Both the position numbers and the translations under genes were made by a program. DNA of 64,000 nt from Symsagittifera roscoffensis (taxonomy: Eukaryota > Xenacoelomorpha > Acoela > Convolutidae), in the NCBI RefSeq assembly GCF_963678635.1, contig NC_087062.1:73995345-74059344 (forward strand), given 5' to 3'. Below are positions 10,391-22,400 of this stretch, piece by piece. Each line of letters begins with the position of its first letter. Positions within the stretch are counted from its first letter, which is position 1. The notes beneath the pieces were generated by a model. That model was not told the origin of the DNA, searched no databases, and saw only the letters and a program-made list of their open reading frames with translations.

Positions 10391-11665
10391 ATGTCGTTTC
10401 CTGACTCGAATGAATACGAACACGTTAAGTTATCAGATTGTGAAATACAAGTTGAACAAAATCTGAAAATTTCATTAAGCAAATTACTCTATGCTTCTGA
10501 CGATGGCGATGGTAAAGCATCTTTGGCCCTCGGTTATTATGACGATGAGTTGCATCGAATTGAAACTCACAAGGTTTCGTTCAAGGAAGTTTCTGTTACA
10601 AGTAAGTTTAAAGATGCCTTAACTTGTCATTTATCTAAAAGACGCTCCAAAAACAGAATGTTCGCCTTTGTAAATCCGTCTAGTGGAGCAGGGAAAGGAA
10701 TGGAAACTTTCACTCAAAAAGTTTTGCCTATTTTGGAAAAAGCTGGAATTGTTGTTGACCAGCAGATTACCGAAAAGGACGGCGAAAACAGTCTCGGGAA
10801 GATAGCAGAACGAATTGACTTGTCCAGATACGACGCTTTGATTATTGTAGGCGGGGATAGTAGTCTTCGAGACGTATTGAATGGTCTCTGGACTAAAGCT
10901 GGTAAACCGAATCTTGAGCAGTTGCAGCTTCCGGTTTTTGGATTAATTCCAACAGGAACCGGAAACAGTTTGGCTCGAGAGTGGTATGGGAGTTTTACCG
11001 TGGAATCAGCTGTTGCTGCTTTGCTCATGGGAAACGTCAAAAAAGTCCAACTATTTCGAGTTTCGTTTTTGGACAATCCCGAAATTTTCGATATGCTAGG
11101 AACAGTATGTGTAGCTTATGGAATATCAGTGGAAATGATAAAAGCGATTGAAGACAAAAAGGCACCGATGTTACTGAAAATGATGTATGGGTTCGGCAAA
11201 TCAATCATTCAGCATGCGGAACCCTTTGATGTCGAAATCGAAATCAATGCGAATAGTTCTGAAGAGGACAAAAAAAGTAACCAGAAAGTCCGCGTGAGAG
11301 ATCTTATGGTTCTCAACAACGACTTGTCCTTTAATTCACAAGCCGTAAAGTCGAATCTAGGAAGTATTATTTACTTCGATGCAAACTTCTCCAAGCTGGT
11401 TTTCTCCAAAGAGTTTTCTTTGTTTGGTAAGCGAATGATTGACAGGAAAGAACCGTATGCACAGGGCCAGGGAACCGAAGGGTCGATGGGACGATTTGTT
11501 GGTAATGTGCAAAATGTTAAGATCCGAATCCCAGAATCAGGAAACTCGAAGAAATGCAAAGACTTCATTAATGTCGATGGCAATTTGTTCAAATGCGAGC
11601 CTTCTTTGAATGTCGAGTTTCACCAGAATGTTCTACCTTGCTTTGTAATTGGCTCAACTAAATAG
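10391..11665 (+). CDS. Sphingosine kinase-like / diacylglycerol-kinase-fold protein, single exon
   Basis: 424 residues on one exon, ATG at 10391 preceded by tttcaaa. Residues about 90-230 form a DAGK/LCB5-type catalytic domain: FVNPSSGAGKG (phosphate-binding turn), VGGDSSLRDVLNGL, and PTGTGNSLAREW. The C-terminal half has NVDGN near residue 398, where the family usually has DGE. Members of the fold phosphorylate sphingosine, ceramide or diacylglycerol at membranes. The N-terminus lacks a clear signal peptide or PH domain. Oddity: the conserved GGDG/SGDG motif reads GGDS, so the glycine beside the catalytic aspartate is serine, and DGE reads DGN; activity may be lost or altered. The absence of introns beside intron-rich neighbours suggests a retrocopy or ancient intron loss, but no poly-A remnant is seen. 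It could be a sphingosine kinase, a ceramide kinase or a divergent relative; I cannot decide which. Confidence 0.85.
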   Translation: MSFPDSNEYEHVKLSDCEIQVEQNLKISLSKLLYASDDGDGKASLALGYYDDELHRIETHKVSFKEVSVTSKFKDALTCHLSKRRSKNRMFAFVNPSSGAGKGMETFTQKVLPILEKAGIVVDQQITEKDGENSLGKIAERIDLSRYDALIIVGGDSSLRDVLNGLWTKAGKPNLEQLQLPVFGLIPTGTGNSLAREWYGSFTVESAVAALLMGNVKKVQLFRVSFLDNPEIFDMLGTVCVAYGISVEMIKAIEDKKAPMLLKMMYGFGKSIIQHAEPFDVEIEINANSSEEDKKSNQKVRVRDLMVLNNDLSFNSQAVKSNLGSIIYFDANFSKLVFSKEFSLFGKRMIDRKEPYAQGQGTEGSMGRFVGNVQNVKIRIPESGNSKKCKDFINVDGNLFKCEPSLNVEFHQNVLPCFVIGSTK

Positions 11666-12799
11666 ACATTTTACTTCTAAATAGCTTATAGCTTGTGCAC
11701 GAAAATTGAACTACTTTCTAGTAATCATATTGATTAATTTTGAAAATTTAGTTGAACATGAAAATCTTATGATTAAATCAAATTAGTAGATTGATCATAT
11801 AAATGATTTTTAATTAAAGCTTTTGAAAGGGAAGAATATGATGAGAAGAGGAATCTACAAGTTAGTCTTCATCGGTGGTGCAAATGGAGACATGTTTTCC
11901 TCAAATAAGCAAATGGCATAAGGCTCTGAGCTCATTGTTTTCCGAAATCTCGTTGAATAATTAAGCAAGCTAATTAACTACAGGTCCTTTTTTGCACAAC
12001 TTATTTCTAAGTTCGTAGTTTAAAGAGCATCAGCTTCATTCGCTTAAATGATGCGAATTGATTGCTGCTTAATATTAATTAATAAGTCAATCTTATGCGA
12101 AATTATGAAATTATTCCATAATTTTGGGGTGCTTAATTTTGTGACTATGAAGAAGGAGGTGTTGGGTTCTGATCAAGCAGTCTTCCCAGTTAGTTTTTTC
12201 ATCACTTTTATATCGTCTTGAAGTATTGGGTTTTTTCAAATTTTTTATTGTTAATGCGAATTGCAGCCTGGATTTTGTGTCTTTTGTCAGGTCCTGAATA
12301 GCACACACAAAAACTGTGTTGGTGCAATTTTGTATTCAGGTCTTGCGCCTCGAAAATTTAGATGCCACATAAAAATTCAGACGGGTGTTATTGTGGAACT
12401 ATAATTGTGATAGTGGAACAAGTGTAAAAGCTTGATAGACATGATACCGTGTGTGCGGAATTTTCATAAGTTGAATGAGTGCAAAAGAACTGCTCGCATC
12501 AAGACGAAACACTGAATCCTCTAACCGCCGTGTAAAGGTTATTGCAATCGGGTACTAGACTTTTTTCCCCATGAGCAACTTTGTCCACAGGACTTACTTC
12601 TGGGCTCCTTCACAAATCCTCTTTGCAATCTCTCTTTTCTTCGTCCTCTTTGCAAATCCTACTCCTCTCGATTTCAAGTATTAAGCATGATTGAGTTTGT
12701 TATTTTAAATATTCCTTTTCAAACTTTGCTTTTTCTGTTCGTGATTTTTCCAACTCGATTTGTTAAAATTTCATTTTTTGTTTTTGTGCTTTTTTCGGC

Positions 12800-13385
12800 T
12801 TAATAGACTCGAGCTTATTTCATATCGGCTTAGTGGCCTAATTTGGAGTGGTTTAAAGAGAAACACAGTTTTTTTCTACTCTGGATCGCAGAAATGCAGA
12901 AAATCTTAATATGAATTATAGTTCAAGTTTTTCATGACAACAATATTTTTTGGCTTTTTTCGGCTTGATAAGTTTCGGCCTGTATTATATCGGTTTAATG
13001 GCCGCATATTGCGTTTTTCGATGGGCAAAAAAAGTTTGTGTGTGCGTGTGTGTGTTTTGAGGGTGAGGCGGGCTTAAAAACTTCTTATTAGTTTTGATTT
13101 TCTTGTGCGTTTTCTTTTCCTTTTTTCGGCTTGATAGGTTTTGGTCTATATTGCATCGGCTTAGACGCCACATATTGCGTTATTTCACGAGCTGTGTTTG
13201 TGTTTTGAGGATGAGGTGGATTAAATATATTTTTTAGTGGTCTTGGTTTTTTTTCCTTTTTTTTTCGGCTTAACTGGTTTTGGTCAATATTATATCGGTA
13301 TAGTGGCGCATGTTGTTTCATTTGACGCGTGAATGTTTGTGTATGTGTGTGCATGTGTTTGTTTGTTTTAGGGTTTGGGGGAATG
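12800..13385 (+). repeat. Array of 'tcggcttgatagg' repeats, three to four units
   Basis: Units near 12955-13080, 13120-13225 and 13258-13385 share the order 'tttttcggctt.ata.gtttcggcct', 'atatcggcttaatggccgcatattgcg', and a TG-rich 'tttgtgtgtg...tgttttgagggtgagg' tail; a partial unit is at 12795-12845. A single copy lies in the ASNSD1 intron at 8555-8660. Spacing is about 150 bases. Confidence 0.65.
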
Positions 13386-13611
13386 ATAATTAAAACAAAT
13401 TGGCCTAAAGGGTTTCTGCTAAGGTATTTTCGGCTTTGTTACCGCGTGATTACTTTTCTTTCGACACTAGTTTCCAATTCTTTTGTCTTTTTGGCTTGTT
13501 GTTGTTTCGATTTTTTTTACTTGGTGGCTGTCGTGTTTTGTATTGCAAGTGGTGCGCAGCTCAGCTTCGCCTCTCTTGTTATAAATTCAAATTCAGTCAA
13601 CCATCAGGAGC

Positions 13612-13670
13612 ATCTGGCGTAGAGGTAAATAACTGCTTGAGAGCGGTTCGAATCCGTTCGGCGCCTAATT
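13612..13670 (+). repeat. tRNA-derived SINE head
   Basis: CTGGCGTAGAGG (box-A-like) and GGTTCGAATCC (box B) 38 bases apart, followed by GGCGCCT and a T run. The tRNA-like part is too short and lacks a matching anticodon arm, so I call it a SINE. Confidence 0.55.
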
Positions 13671-13794
13671 TTTTTTGCTAACCCAGAGTTTTTGTTCTTT
13701 TTCGTGCTATCTATCGCCTGTCTGTATATTTTTGTCAGCTTTGTTCTAGAAGACCGACTTTTTGGAGGTTCAGTTTTCTTGTCCAAGTTGCTCC

Positions 13795-13925
13795 AACCCC
13801 CATGCTTGAGACGACAAAGCCCAGAAGTTTGATTCAAGTCGAGACGCAGAAATGTTTTTTTTTTTTGAAAATTCGGTTTCTTTTCAGCATTCCGAAAGCT
13901 CCGTGTAAAGTTTCTAATTTTGCGG
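13795..13925 (+). repeat. SINE remnant related to 290-470
   Basis: Shares 'catgcttgagacga', a degenerate box B ('gattcaagtcgag') and a downstream 'attccgaaagctcc' with the copy at the left edge of the window. Confidence 0.5.
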
Positions 13926-14496
13926 GCAATTTTGTTCAAGGTATTTTGGGCTTTTGTTGTAACTTTTCATTGATAAAAGCGAGTTTTTTCTTTGTTTTCC
14001 ACTTGATTTTAATCATAGTCATTCATGATTTTTTTCGGACGTAGCAGCTTTCTGGTTTTGTATCGCAAATAGTGCGAAGCTCATCTTCGTCCACGAGTCG
14101 AAAATTGAAGACCATTTTTTTTTTCTGTTTCCTTGCGTCCAAACGTCGTTTCAAACCGCCATTACTGAACAGAAAATTATCACGTTATTTTCAATTGTTA
14201 GGATTGGAAATCTGTATCCTTCGAATGATATAAAAAGTGTGTTGAAAATAGCTATTGAAAAAACTGTTGTCTGGAGAAAAAAGCAACCCCTTGCACAATG
14301 TAACGTTTCTATCTTCAAAAGTCGGGAAAATCATCAAGATTTTTTATTTGAAAAGATGATTCACAATTAACCAAATTAAATGAAAATTTGTTCTGCTAGA
14401 AGTTAGGTGATTTGTATTATTGGCTTCTTGAATGTCAAGAAAAAACTAAAGTCAAACTTATGATTTTGATTACTTTATGAATTATTGCACATGAAA

Positions 14497-15600
14497 GCTA
14501 GCGAGCCTTGTGCTATATTACACATTCACGTTTTTTTTTTAAAAATCCAGTTCGGATTGAGAAGTGTTCATCTTGGTGATCATTTTTGCTGCTCAGCATT
14601 GGCAATTTATTAGCGTGTGTTCCATTAGATTGGTGGCTAGTGTTAACGTTTTTCAAATGCACATGGCAGAGTTGGAACTCGTTATTTCAAGCATGGAAAT
14701 TGTGACCACCTGGTTGGCATTTTGATTTCGGTAGACAAGTATCATTCCATTTTTCAAACTATTTTAACTTTTTTTTTTGATTTTGAGTTACTTTCTGCCG
14801 TATTCTCGACTGTGTTCGAGAAGTGCAGCTTTGCCTCTGTGTTTGTGTTGTAATAATTGTTCAAGATCAATTTAGTGTCCTTTTTTCACAAGCGAGCCTT
14901 GTGTTATATTACGAGTCATTTTTTCCTATCCAACTCGCATTAAATAGTGTTCGTTTGGGTAAACACTTTCGCTGCATAGTATTAGCAGTTTATTAGCAAA
15001 TGTTATCTTCTTTATCAGTGACTAGTGTTTCGGTTTTTTGAGTTTAAGTAGTAGGGTTGTGTAGGGCAGTCGACGTGGTTACTCGAGGCCTGTGGTTCGA
15101 TAGCTACTTTTGGGCATTCTGTCGCATGTGTTCTCGAATTGCAGCTTCGCATCTGTGTATGAATTGTTATGTTAGCTCTTATTGTTCCATTCAGAGCTTA
15201 AGTGTTGCTTTTTATGTTTTCTTTTACTTCTGATTTGTAATTCCTACTAACCTTGTCTATAACTGCAACATACATATTTTGAGCATTTTAGCATTTTGAA
15301 TTTCCGTCTTATATACATAAGCAAAGCTTGTGTTATAGTATGAACTCTCTTTTTTTCCAACCTAAGTTGCAAATGTTGTTGCGACGCTAATATTGTTGCG
15401 ACAAAATGTGTTCATTTTGATCCATAGCCAGTTAGTAAGTACAGCAATGCTAAGAATATTAACGTAGACTATTCTTGTACAAATAGCAATTTAGCTTCAA
15501 GGTATCATGGATCTTTAGCGTAGATGTAGGGAAAGGTGACCCGCAACAAAATAAGAGGGTTCGAACTTGGGCAGTGTTGGATGTTTTTAATGAACTTTTT
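14497..15600 (+). repeat. Three head-to-tail copies of the composite SINE-like repeat
   Basis: Copies begin near 14497, 14885 and 15315, each with 'agc.agccttgtg.tata.ta' and later 'gt..ctagtgtt'. The first two end in '..gtgttcgag.a.tgcagcttcgcctctgtgt' (14813-14845, 15130-15160). The tRNA-like section is most visible at 15080-15105 (GGTTCGATA) and 15555-15590 (GGGTTCGAACTTGGGC). Confidence 0.55.
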
Positions 15601-16441
15601 CGTATGCTAGTTAAAATGCATCCGCTCTATAAATTGAGGCGTGCTAGTTGGTAAATTTCTTTTTGTTTTCAAATTGACAGGTACTGCTAATGCGTCATAA
15701 TTGGCTTGCATCACTTAGCAGTTATGTAGACTCATAAATGGCGTGCGTCACTTAAGAAATTTTGTAGACTCAAAGTTTTACTCATTCAGTTTTTCCCAGA
15801 AGCGTTATCTGTCATATTTTTGCTTGTCTATGCGAAGTGCTGCTCCGCCTTTGTCTAAAAATTGCTAGTGAAAGCAAGGTTTCAAATATTAGTTTCTTCA
15901 AAATTTTATTAGCCTTACTAGTGTTTCAGATTTGTCTGATAATTTCGAGACCATTCGCGCCAAAGTTTTTGACAGAACAAAAAAAATGTCTAAACTGGTT
16001 TGTATCATAGACTGGATAGTTCTAAGTTTGCAAGATTTCCTAGAAATACTGATTTATAGAGCTTTCTGGCTTATTATGAGTCCATTTTGCAAAAAAATAT
16101 ATGCTTAGTATTTTTTTACAGCATAATCTTTATCAATTTAATGGAAGTGAATTTATTGCTGCCTGAAATATGAACAAAAGCATGTGCCATCGGCCAGTTA
16201 GCTGGAGGTTGGGGACCTATGTTTACTGTGTAATATTTTAGCAGAATGATATAAGGTATTCGCTTTGAGTGGATCCTTCTTTTTTCTTTTGTTTCCTCTG
16301 TATAAAAGTTGTAGATCTTTTTCAGAAATGCAAATTTTGTAGTGATGTTAAGACTTCAAATTGTTTTAAGAAATGATTCCATATCTTAATTACGCTTGCG
16401 ATTATTATGAAGTTCAGTTGATGATTTCAGATTGGTTGAAA

Positions 16442-16476
16442 ATGATTCACAGCCTGTTCATAATCAACGGACAGAG
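16442..16476 (+). CDS. AP3M: AP3M exon 1 (start codon)
   Basis: Encodes MIHSLFIING, the classic start of AP-3 mu; donor GTATGT, phase 2. No earlier in-frame ATG is needed because the alignment begins at this Met. Confidence 0.92.
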
Positions 16477-19400
16477 GTATGTCTAGTTTTTAAAAAAAGT
16501 AATTATTATATTTAAGTTTTTGACTAAAGTCTTCTGTTTAGGGATGTGTTCATGGAAAAACACTGGAAAAGTGTAGTAAACAAATCAATATGTGACTACT
16601 TCTTCGAAGAGCTGAGCAATGTTAGTTTCCGCTTCCTTAACATCAGATGTGAAGTGTTTACCTTTTCAATTTAAAAATCATCCAATTTTTTCCGCTATCA
16701 ACAGGTTTCATGTATTTAGTAAGCATTGGCATACGAGTCTGAAAAAAAAGCTTGGTTTGTCATAAATCAGTATCATAAAATAGCGTGATCAAGGTCGAAA
16801 TCGGAAAGATCGTATTTCCGAGAGGGGGAGAGTTTTAGTCTGGTGATTTTGAGATGGTACTGGTTTAAATTGAGAGTGATAGCTTTGTATAGAAGATAAA
16901 TGATTGTGAAAACACGGAACCGTATAATGGATAGTGAAAATACGGACCCTTTCAAAGCTGAGTTGATGCTGAAAAGATTGAAAATTGAAAAAATTGTCGG
17001 ACTCATACAAGCTGACGAAATTTTCATGGAATGATTTCGGACTCCAAATTGACTGGCAAAAATAGTTTGATGCTGATGTAAGATGCAGATTTTGATGTGA
17101 GGTCTTCCCAATTGCTACAATTTTGTGTTTTTTAGCACTTATTGCCTCTTATTATTGCAGCGTTTTACTTTAATCGACCTTTACTGCAAAACAAACGTAA
17201 AATACTGCGAAAAAATGAAATTCCTTTTTCTTATTTTCGAGTTTCTTTTGTTTTGTTCATTCGTTGTGAAGGAACATTCTGTGCTACTTGCACAGAAACC
17301 GGCTATCTTATGCTTGTTTGCTTTTATTTGTGTTGTGTATCATTAGGGAAGTAGTGCAGATGACGTGCAACCAGTGATCGCGACTCCGCATCACTACTTG
17401 GTGTCCATCTACAGAGACAGACTGTATTTGGTAGCTGTCGTGACCCAGGAGGTGCCCCCTCTCTTCGTCATCGAGTTCCTCCACAAGGTGGTGGACACGT
17501 TCACAGAGTACTTCGACGAGTGCTCCGAGACTGCAATCAAGGACAACTATGTCGTAGTCTATGAGGTCTGTTTTCAGGCAACAAACGCAAATAAATACTG
17601 GTTTTTGCAAAATATTTTGACAAATTGCAATTAACCAAGTTTCGTAAATTCGAATTTTTTCAGAAAAAAAGTATTGAAAATTTTTCCTCATAAAAATATC
17701 TTGAAAGTTACTTGTCTTTTTGTTGTTTTTTTATTTTCCGAGTGTTCCCAAAACAATATTGATTTTCCCAGATTTACCAAAACACTTTCCCAAAACACTT
17801 TATAAAAAAGCAAGTACAAAAGAGCCGTTTTGGGCCTATTTTGAACATAACGACTTTAATATTGCGTTACAAAAATTTTAGGGGCTATCGGCCAAAAATT
17901 AAAATATTAAAATAGTACCGAATGGGGAACCTTTTGGCTAGCGAGGGGGTCAAATCACTGAGGCGGTGAAAAGGCATCTCTCCCATCCTCCCCGGCTTAT
18001 AGATGACAAAATGAAATGGTTGTGTTATGTGCAGTTATTGGAGGAGATGTTGGACAACGGATACCCCTTGGCCACTGAGAGTAACATCTTACAGGAGCTC
18101 ATCAAACCCCCCAACATCATCCGATCTGTAGTCAACACGGTCACCGGAAAGTCCAAGTCAGTATACTTGAAAAATATTGAACAACCTATGTTACAACCTG
18201 ATTGTTTTCAAGCTGTTGTACTTGAAATGAGAAAATCCGTCATATTCGGCTAACTGGAGTAAAAACTGATTTTCTCAAAATATATTTGATGAGCATGCGC
18301 GGGTAACATTTTTTTAGAAGCTGTGTTTTAGATGCTCTTAACTTTTCCAAAAAGCGTTCCGGCACAGGCATCAGTATTACAGGCTTTTTTTACTACTACC
18401 ATATATATGCCACTAACCAAACATTGATTCCAAAGAGAATGTATCATATTTTTGGAGGTGTTGCCATGGAAAATATGTTGATCTTTTAAATGTCACTTAC
18501 ATATGTAATATTGTAATAGCCAATTGCTTACAACGTCCTTTTCGGCTGACTATTATAAACGTTCGGTGACACAAATCAATCAGTTTACTGCTTAAACCGA
18601 TTGTTACTCATTGCATTTCAACACCAAACAAAGTGGAAAGGAATCTAATCAATCGAACTAGCTCTTTTCTGATCGAGTAAAGAACTCAAGGTCCCCGCCA
18701 TTGTTAGCAATTTGGTATCAGCTATTCAACCGGTGTACATGTAGTGTTGTTGTGTATACTGTGGTTAATTTGTTGTATTATGCTGCCTTTTAGTGTGTCA
18801 GAGACATTGCCAACTGGTCAGCTGTCGAATGTTCCGTGGAGGCGTAGCGGAGTGAAGTACACAAATAATGAGGCCTACTTCGACGTCGTGGAAGAAATTG
18901 ACGCTATCATCGACAAATCCGTCAGTCACTGATTCTCTTTCCGTTCTTTTTTATTTTCTCTAATATGAAGGAAATAATGAAAATTTTCAAATGAACTATT
19001 TTTCATCTTGTAAAAGATTCGTTTGAAAAGATAGAGAATGAAAGAAGATTGCCGCATATGGTTTTCAATTTTTGCACTTGCGAGAGCAAGTGACTTGTCA
19101 TCGGAACTAGACCTTTTTCCCGTAAGCAACTTTTCTTACAAAATCTGCTAACATGCCACAATTCTGACATGCTCAATAAAGCACGTGCTCAATTTATTAA
19201 AACTTCAAATATAACTACTATGTAATTCATGTGGGGATTTGTCAATTTTTTCAAAAATTAATTATTGAAAAAAAATGTTTTTGTCGGATTCGTTTTTTTT
19301 CGTCCTAATTTCTTTCGGCCAATTTTCTGTTTTTTTTTCTAATTTAATTTTTGGATCTGGTGAGTTTTTCAAGCAATTTTTTTTAAAGCTGGGGTTTTGT

Positions 19401-22400
19401 AGTTTTTGATTCAAACTGTTTTAACTATAATTAAAAATTGCTCTGTTTCTAAATTTATCAACTCTGATTTTCAATATATTTTTTTTGGTTAAACGGGTTC
19501 GTTTTATGTTAAATCGTCTTAGACAGCTTGTGTTGCTCAGTTGCATGGGCGAATCGTTTTTAATGCGTTTGTCTATTCAAGTAGGGATGGGGCGTAAAAG
19601 TTAAACTGCAATTTTTTTTTAGCTGTTGTGTTATTATGTCAACAGCTTCCTTTTCGGTTTAACGAGGGTGGATCCAGTTTTTTCGCTTCAGTTGTCGCTC
19701 GTTCAATAATTCTCAATATTAAGGCTGTTTAAGCTTGTTAAGGCTGTTTATGAACATTTTCTGAGACGATCAAGTTTTTGTTAATCGAGTGGACTTTTTT
19801 ATATTTTTTTTCAGCAATTTAAAAAAAAGACTTACTTCTTTTTTATTCATTACCTTGTAATGTGATGTTTTATATGTATTGCTAGTCAACTTATGTCGCG
19901 CAGTTTCATAGCCGAATTGTTTTAAATGCTTTCAACTTCAAAAATTTTGTAGCTCGAATACTTTTTATGTCTAGTTTGGTTTTCCACATAAAGCGGTTCG
20001 ACGCAAGTTTTTTCGCATTAGTTGCCGCTCGATTATTGATTCTCATCGCTTGATTAGGCTGTTTATGAATATCGTCTGAGATAGAGCTATGAAATTTTTG
20101 TACATTTTCTGAACTTTTTTAAAAAAAAGTTTTCCTGCTTAATTTGAAAAAAAAAAAAGATTTTTTTCTTTTTTTAAAATTTATTCTTATGCAATGTTCC
20201 AATTGTATTCCAAACCATTTTATAAAATGAAGTTTTAGTGGGGAATTGCTTTCAAGGCTTTTGACTGTTTCAGGCGGGATGGTTCCTTAAAACTTAACAT
20301 TAGAAATTTTTATAGCTTAAATGTTTGTCTACAGTTTCGTTTTCGGGTTAGCGATGGTCGACCTAATTTTTTCAACTTAGTTGCCGCTCTGTCATTGATT
20401 TTCAATGCTTGCTAATGCTATTTTTGAATATCGTCTGAGATTAAGTTGTTTAGTTTTTGTAAATCGAGTTTTTTGGACTTTATGTTATTTTTTCAGCTTG
20501 GTTAAAAAAAGACTTCCTTCTTTTTTCGAGATCATGTAATGCAATGTTTTATTTGTATCGCTTGTCAATTTATGTCGCGCAGTTTCATAGGGGAATTAAA
20601 TTAAATGCTTTTGCAAGTTTCAGGAGGGATACAGCGTTAACTTAAAACATTTATAGCTACAGTTTTTTTGTCTAGTTTCGTTTTCGGCTTAACGCGGGTC
20701 TTCACAAGTTTTTTTTTGCATTAGTTTTTGCTCGGTCATTGATTCCCAATGCTTGTTAAGGCTTATAAGGAACATCGTAATAGAATAACGTATGAAATTT
20801 TTGTACACTTTTAGGTCTTTTTAACTTTTTTTTTCAGCTTAATTTTTTTTTCAAAAAATTGAGACTTTTCTTTTTTATTCAAAAACATTAATTCAATTCT
20901 CTAATTGTATCGCAAATTAATTTATGAAATGAAGTTTCAGTGGGGAATTGTTTTCAAGGCTTTTGACTGTTTCAGGCGGGATGGTTCCTTAAAATTTAAC
21001 TCTAGAAATTTTTAAAGCTAAATGTTTGTATACAGTTTCATTTTCGGGTTAACAAGGGTCGACATAAGTTTTTTCGTCTTAGTTGCCGATCTTTCATTGA
21101 TTCTCGATGCGTGCTGTATCTGTTTTTGATCTTCTTCTGTGACAAGGGTATGAAGTTTTTGTAGATATAGTTTTGGTTCGACTTACTTCGAGTTATTTTT
21201 TCAGCTTATTTTTTTCACTATCTTGCTATGTTTTAATTGTATCGCAAGTGTTGCGAAGCTCCACCTTGCCTCTGTAAAAAAAATGCAGTGAACTGTACAA
21301 CTTTTGAAATCGGTATGTAATCAACTGAAGATATTGTGAAGCGGTTGTCTTCATTTGTCATAAAGTCTGTTCACATGGACTTGATGATCGTCATACATGC
21401 TGATAGGCCGGCCCCATAATTCATTTTGTATTTATTTCGGTTTGCAATTCAGGGCGGCACTGTGTCTGCAGAGATTACAGGATGGATAGACGCGGCCATT
21501 AAGTTGACCGGCATGCCCGACCTCTGCCTGAACTTCATCAACCCCCGTGTGTTGGATGATGTCTCGTTCCACCCCTGTGTGAGATACAAGAAGTGGGAAC
21601 AGGAGAAAGTGCTCTCTTTTGTACCACCAGACGGGAACTTCCGACTCATCTCTTACCACCTCAGTTCAAATAAGTCAGTTGAGTTGATGTTACTGAACGA
21701 GAAGGAAAAGAAATTTTGGGGTGACAAAGGTGTTAAGTTGCTGAGGGTTAGCGTCCCTTTTCTCGAAATAGGTTTCCGACCATTTTACAAGCGCTTCAGT
21801 TCTTTACAGAGGGCCGCAATTGTTGCCTAACGTCAAGTAAAGAGCACGGATCTTGAAAGGCGTATAAACGATCTCTTTATTATGATCTCTTGTCACCGAA
21901 GCATCTCTTTCATATTTGACCGGTTTATTGGTAATATTGGGGATGCCAATGAGTTCTCTGTAACCAAAAACAGATGCAAACAGTCGGAACCAGTATTATC
22001 TGAGTGATTTGTAGCGTTTGTGTTTAGTGTGGTTGCCATTCCAATGTATTGTCGATCCTCAGTCAGCTTCAAGGATGGATCGGGCAAGCTAGACATCACG
22101 ATTGGACCTAAACAGACCATGGGGAAACTGGCAAGCTAATTTCTTGTATAATCCTTTGTTAATGTCAAAATGACCAAAAATAATGATGTTGCTTTGATCC
22201 GATTTTGAAAAATCTTTCTGGAGCTTTATCCTGGAGAAAATTTAAACTTTAGGTAAGAGGAGAGCATAGCTATTAAAGCTATTATCACATCTTAACCAGA
22301 ATTGCTCGAAATTTGAATAATCGCTGGCTGTCAAGTACCAATAGGTCTATTGAGCGTAACAATTGATTTTAGCTAGAAGATGTCGTGATCACAGTACCCT

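Larger units (their letters stand above)
11666..16441. other. Intergenic, repeat-rich, no gene seen
   Basis: The 3'UTR of the kinase gene ends somewhere after 11665. From about 12800 the region is a mosaic of SINE-like modules, 'tcggctt..ggcc..catattgc' repeats and short TG-rich runs (13020-13060 and 13335-13370). No open frame resembles a protein. Confidence 0.5.

Noticed and set aside
13329-13622. 97- and 81-codon plus-strand frames
   Set aside because: T- and G-rich repeat sequence gives hydrophobic low-complexity peptides; overlaps the SINE head.
13612-13670. Possible tRNA gene (box A and box B present)
   Set aside because: No D-arm, anticodon arm or acceptor stem pairing of the right length; reads as a SINE head. 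The same applies at 290-360, 8110-8182 and 15555-15590.
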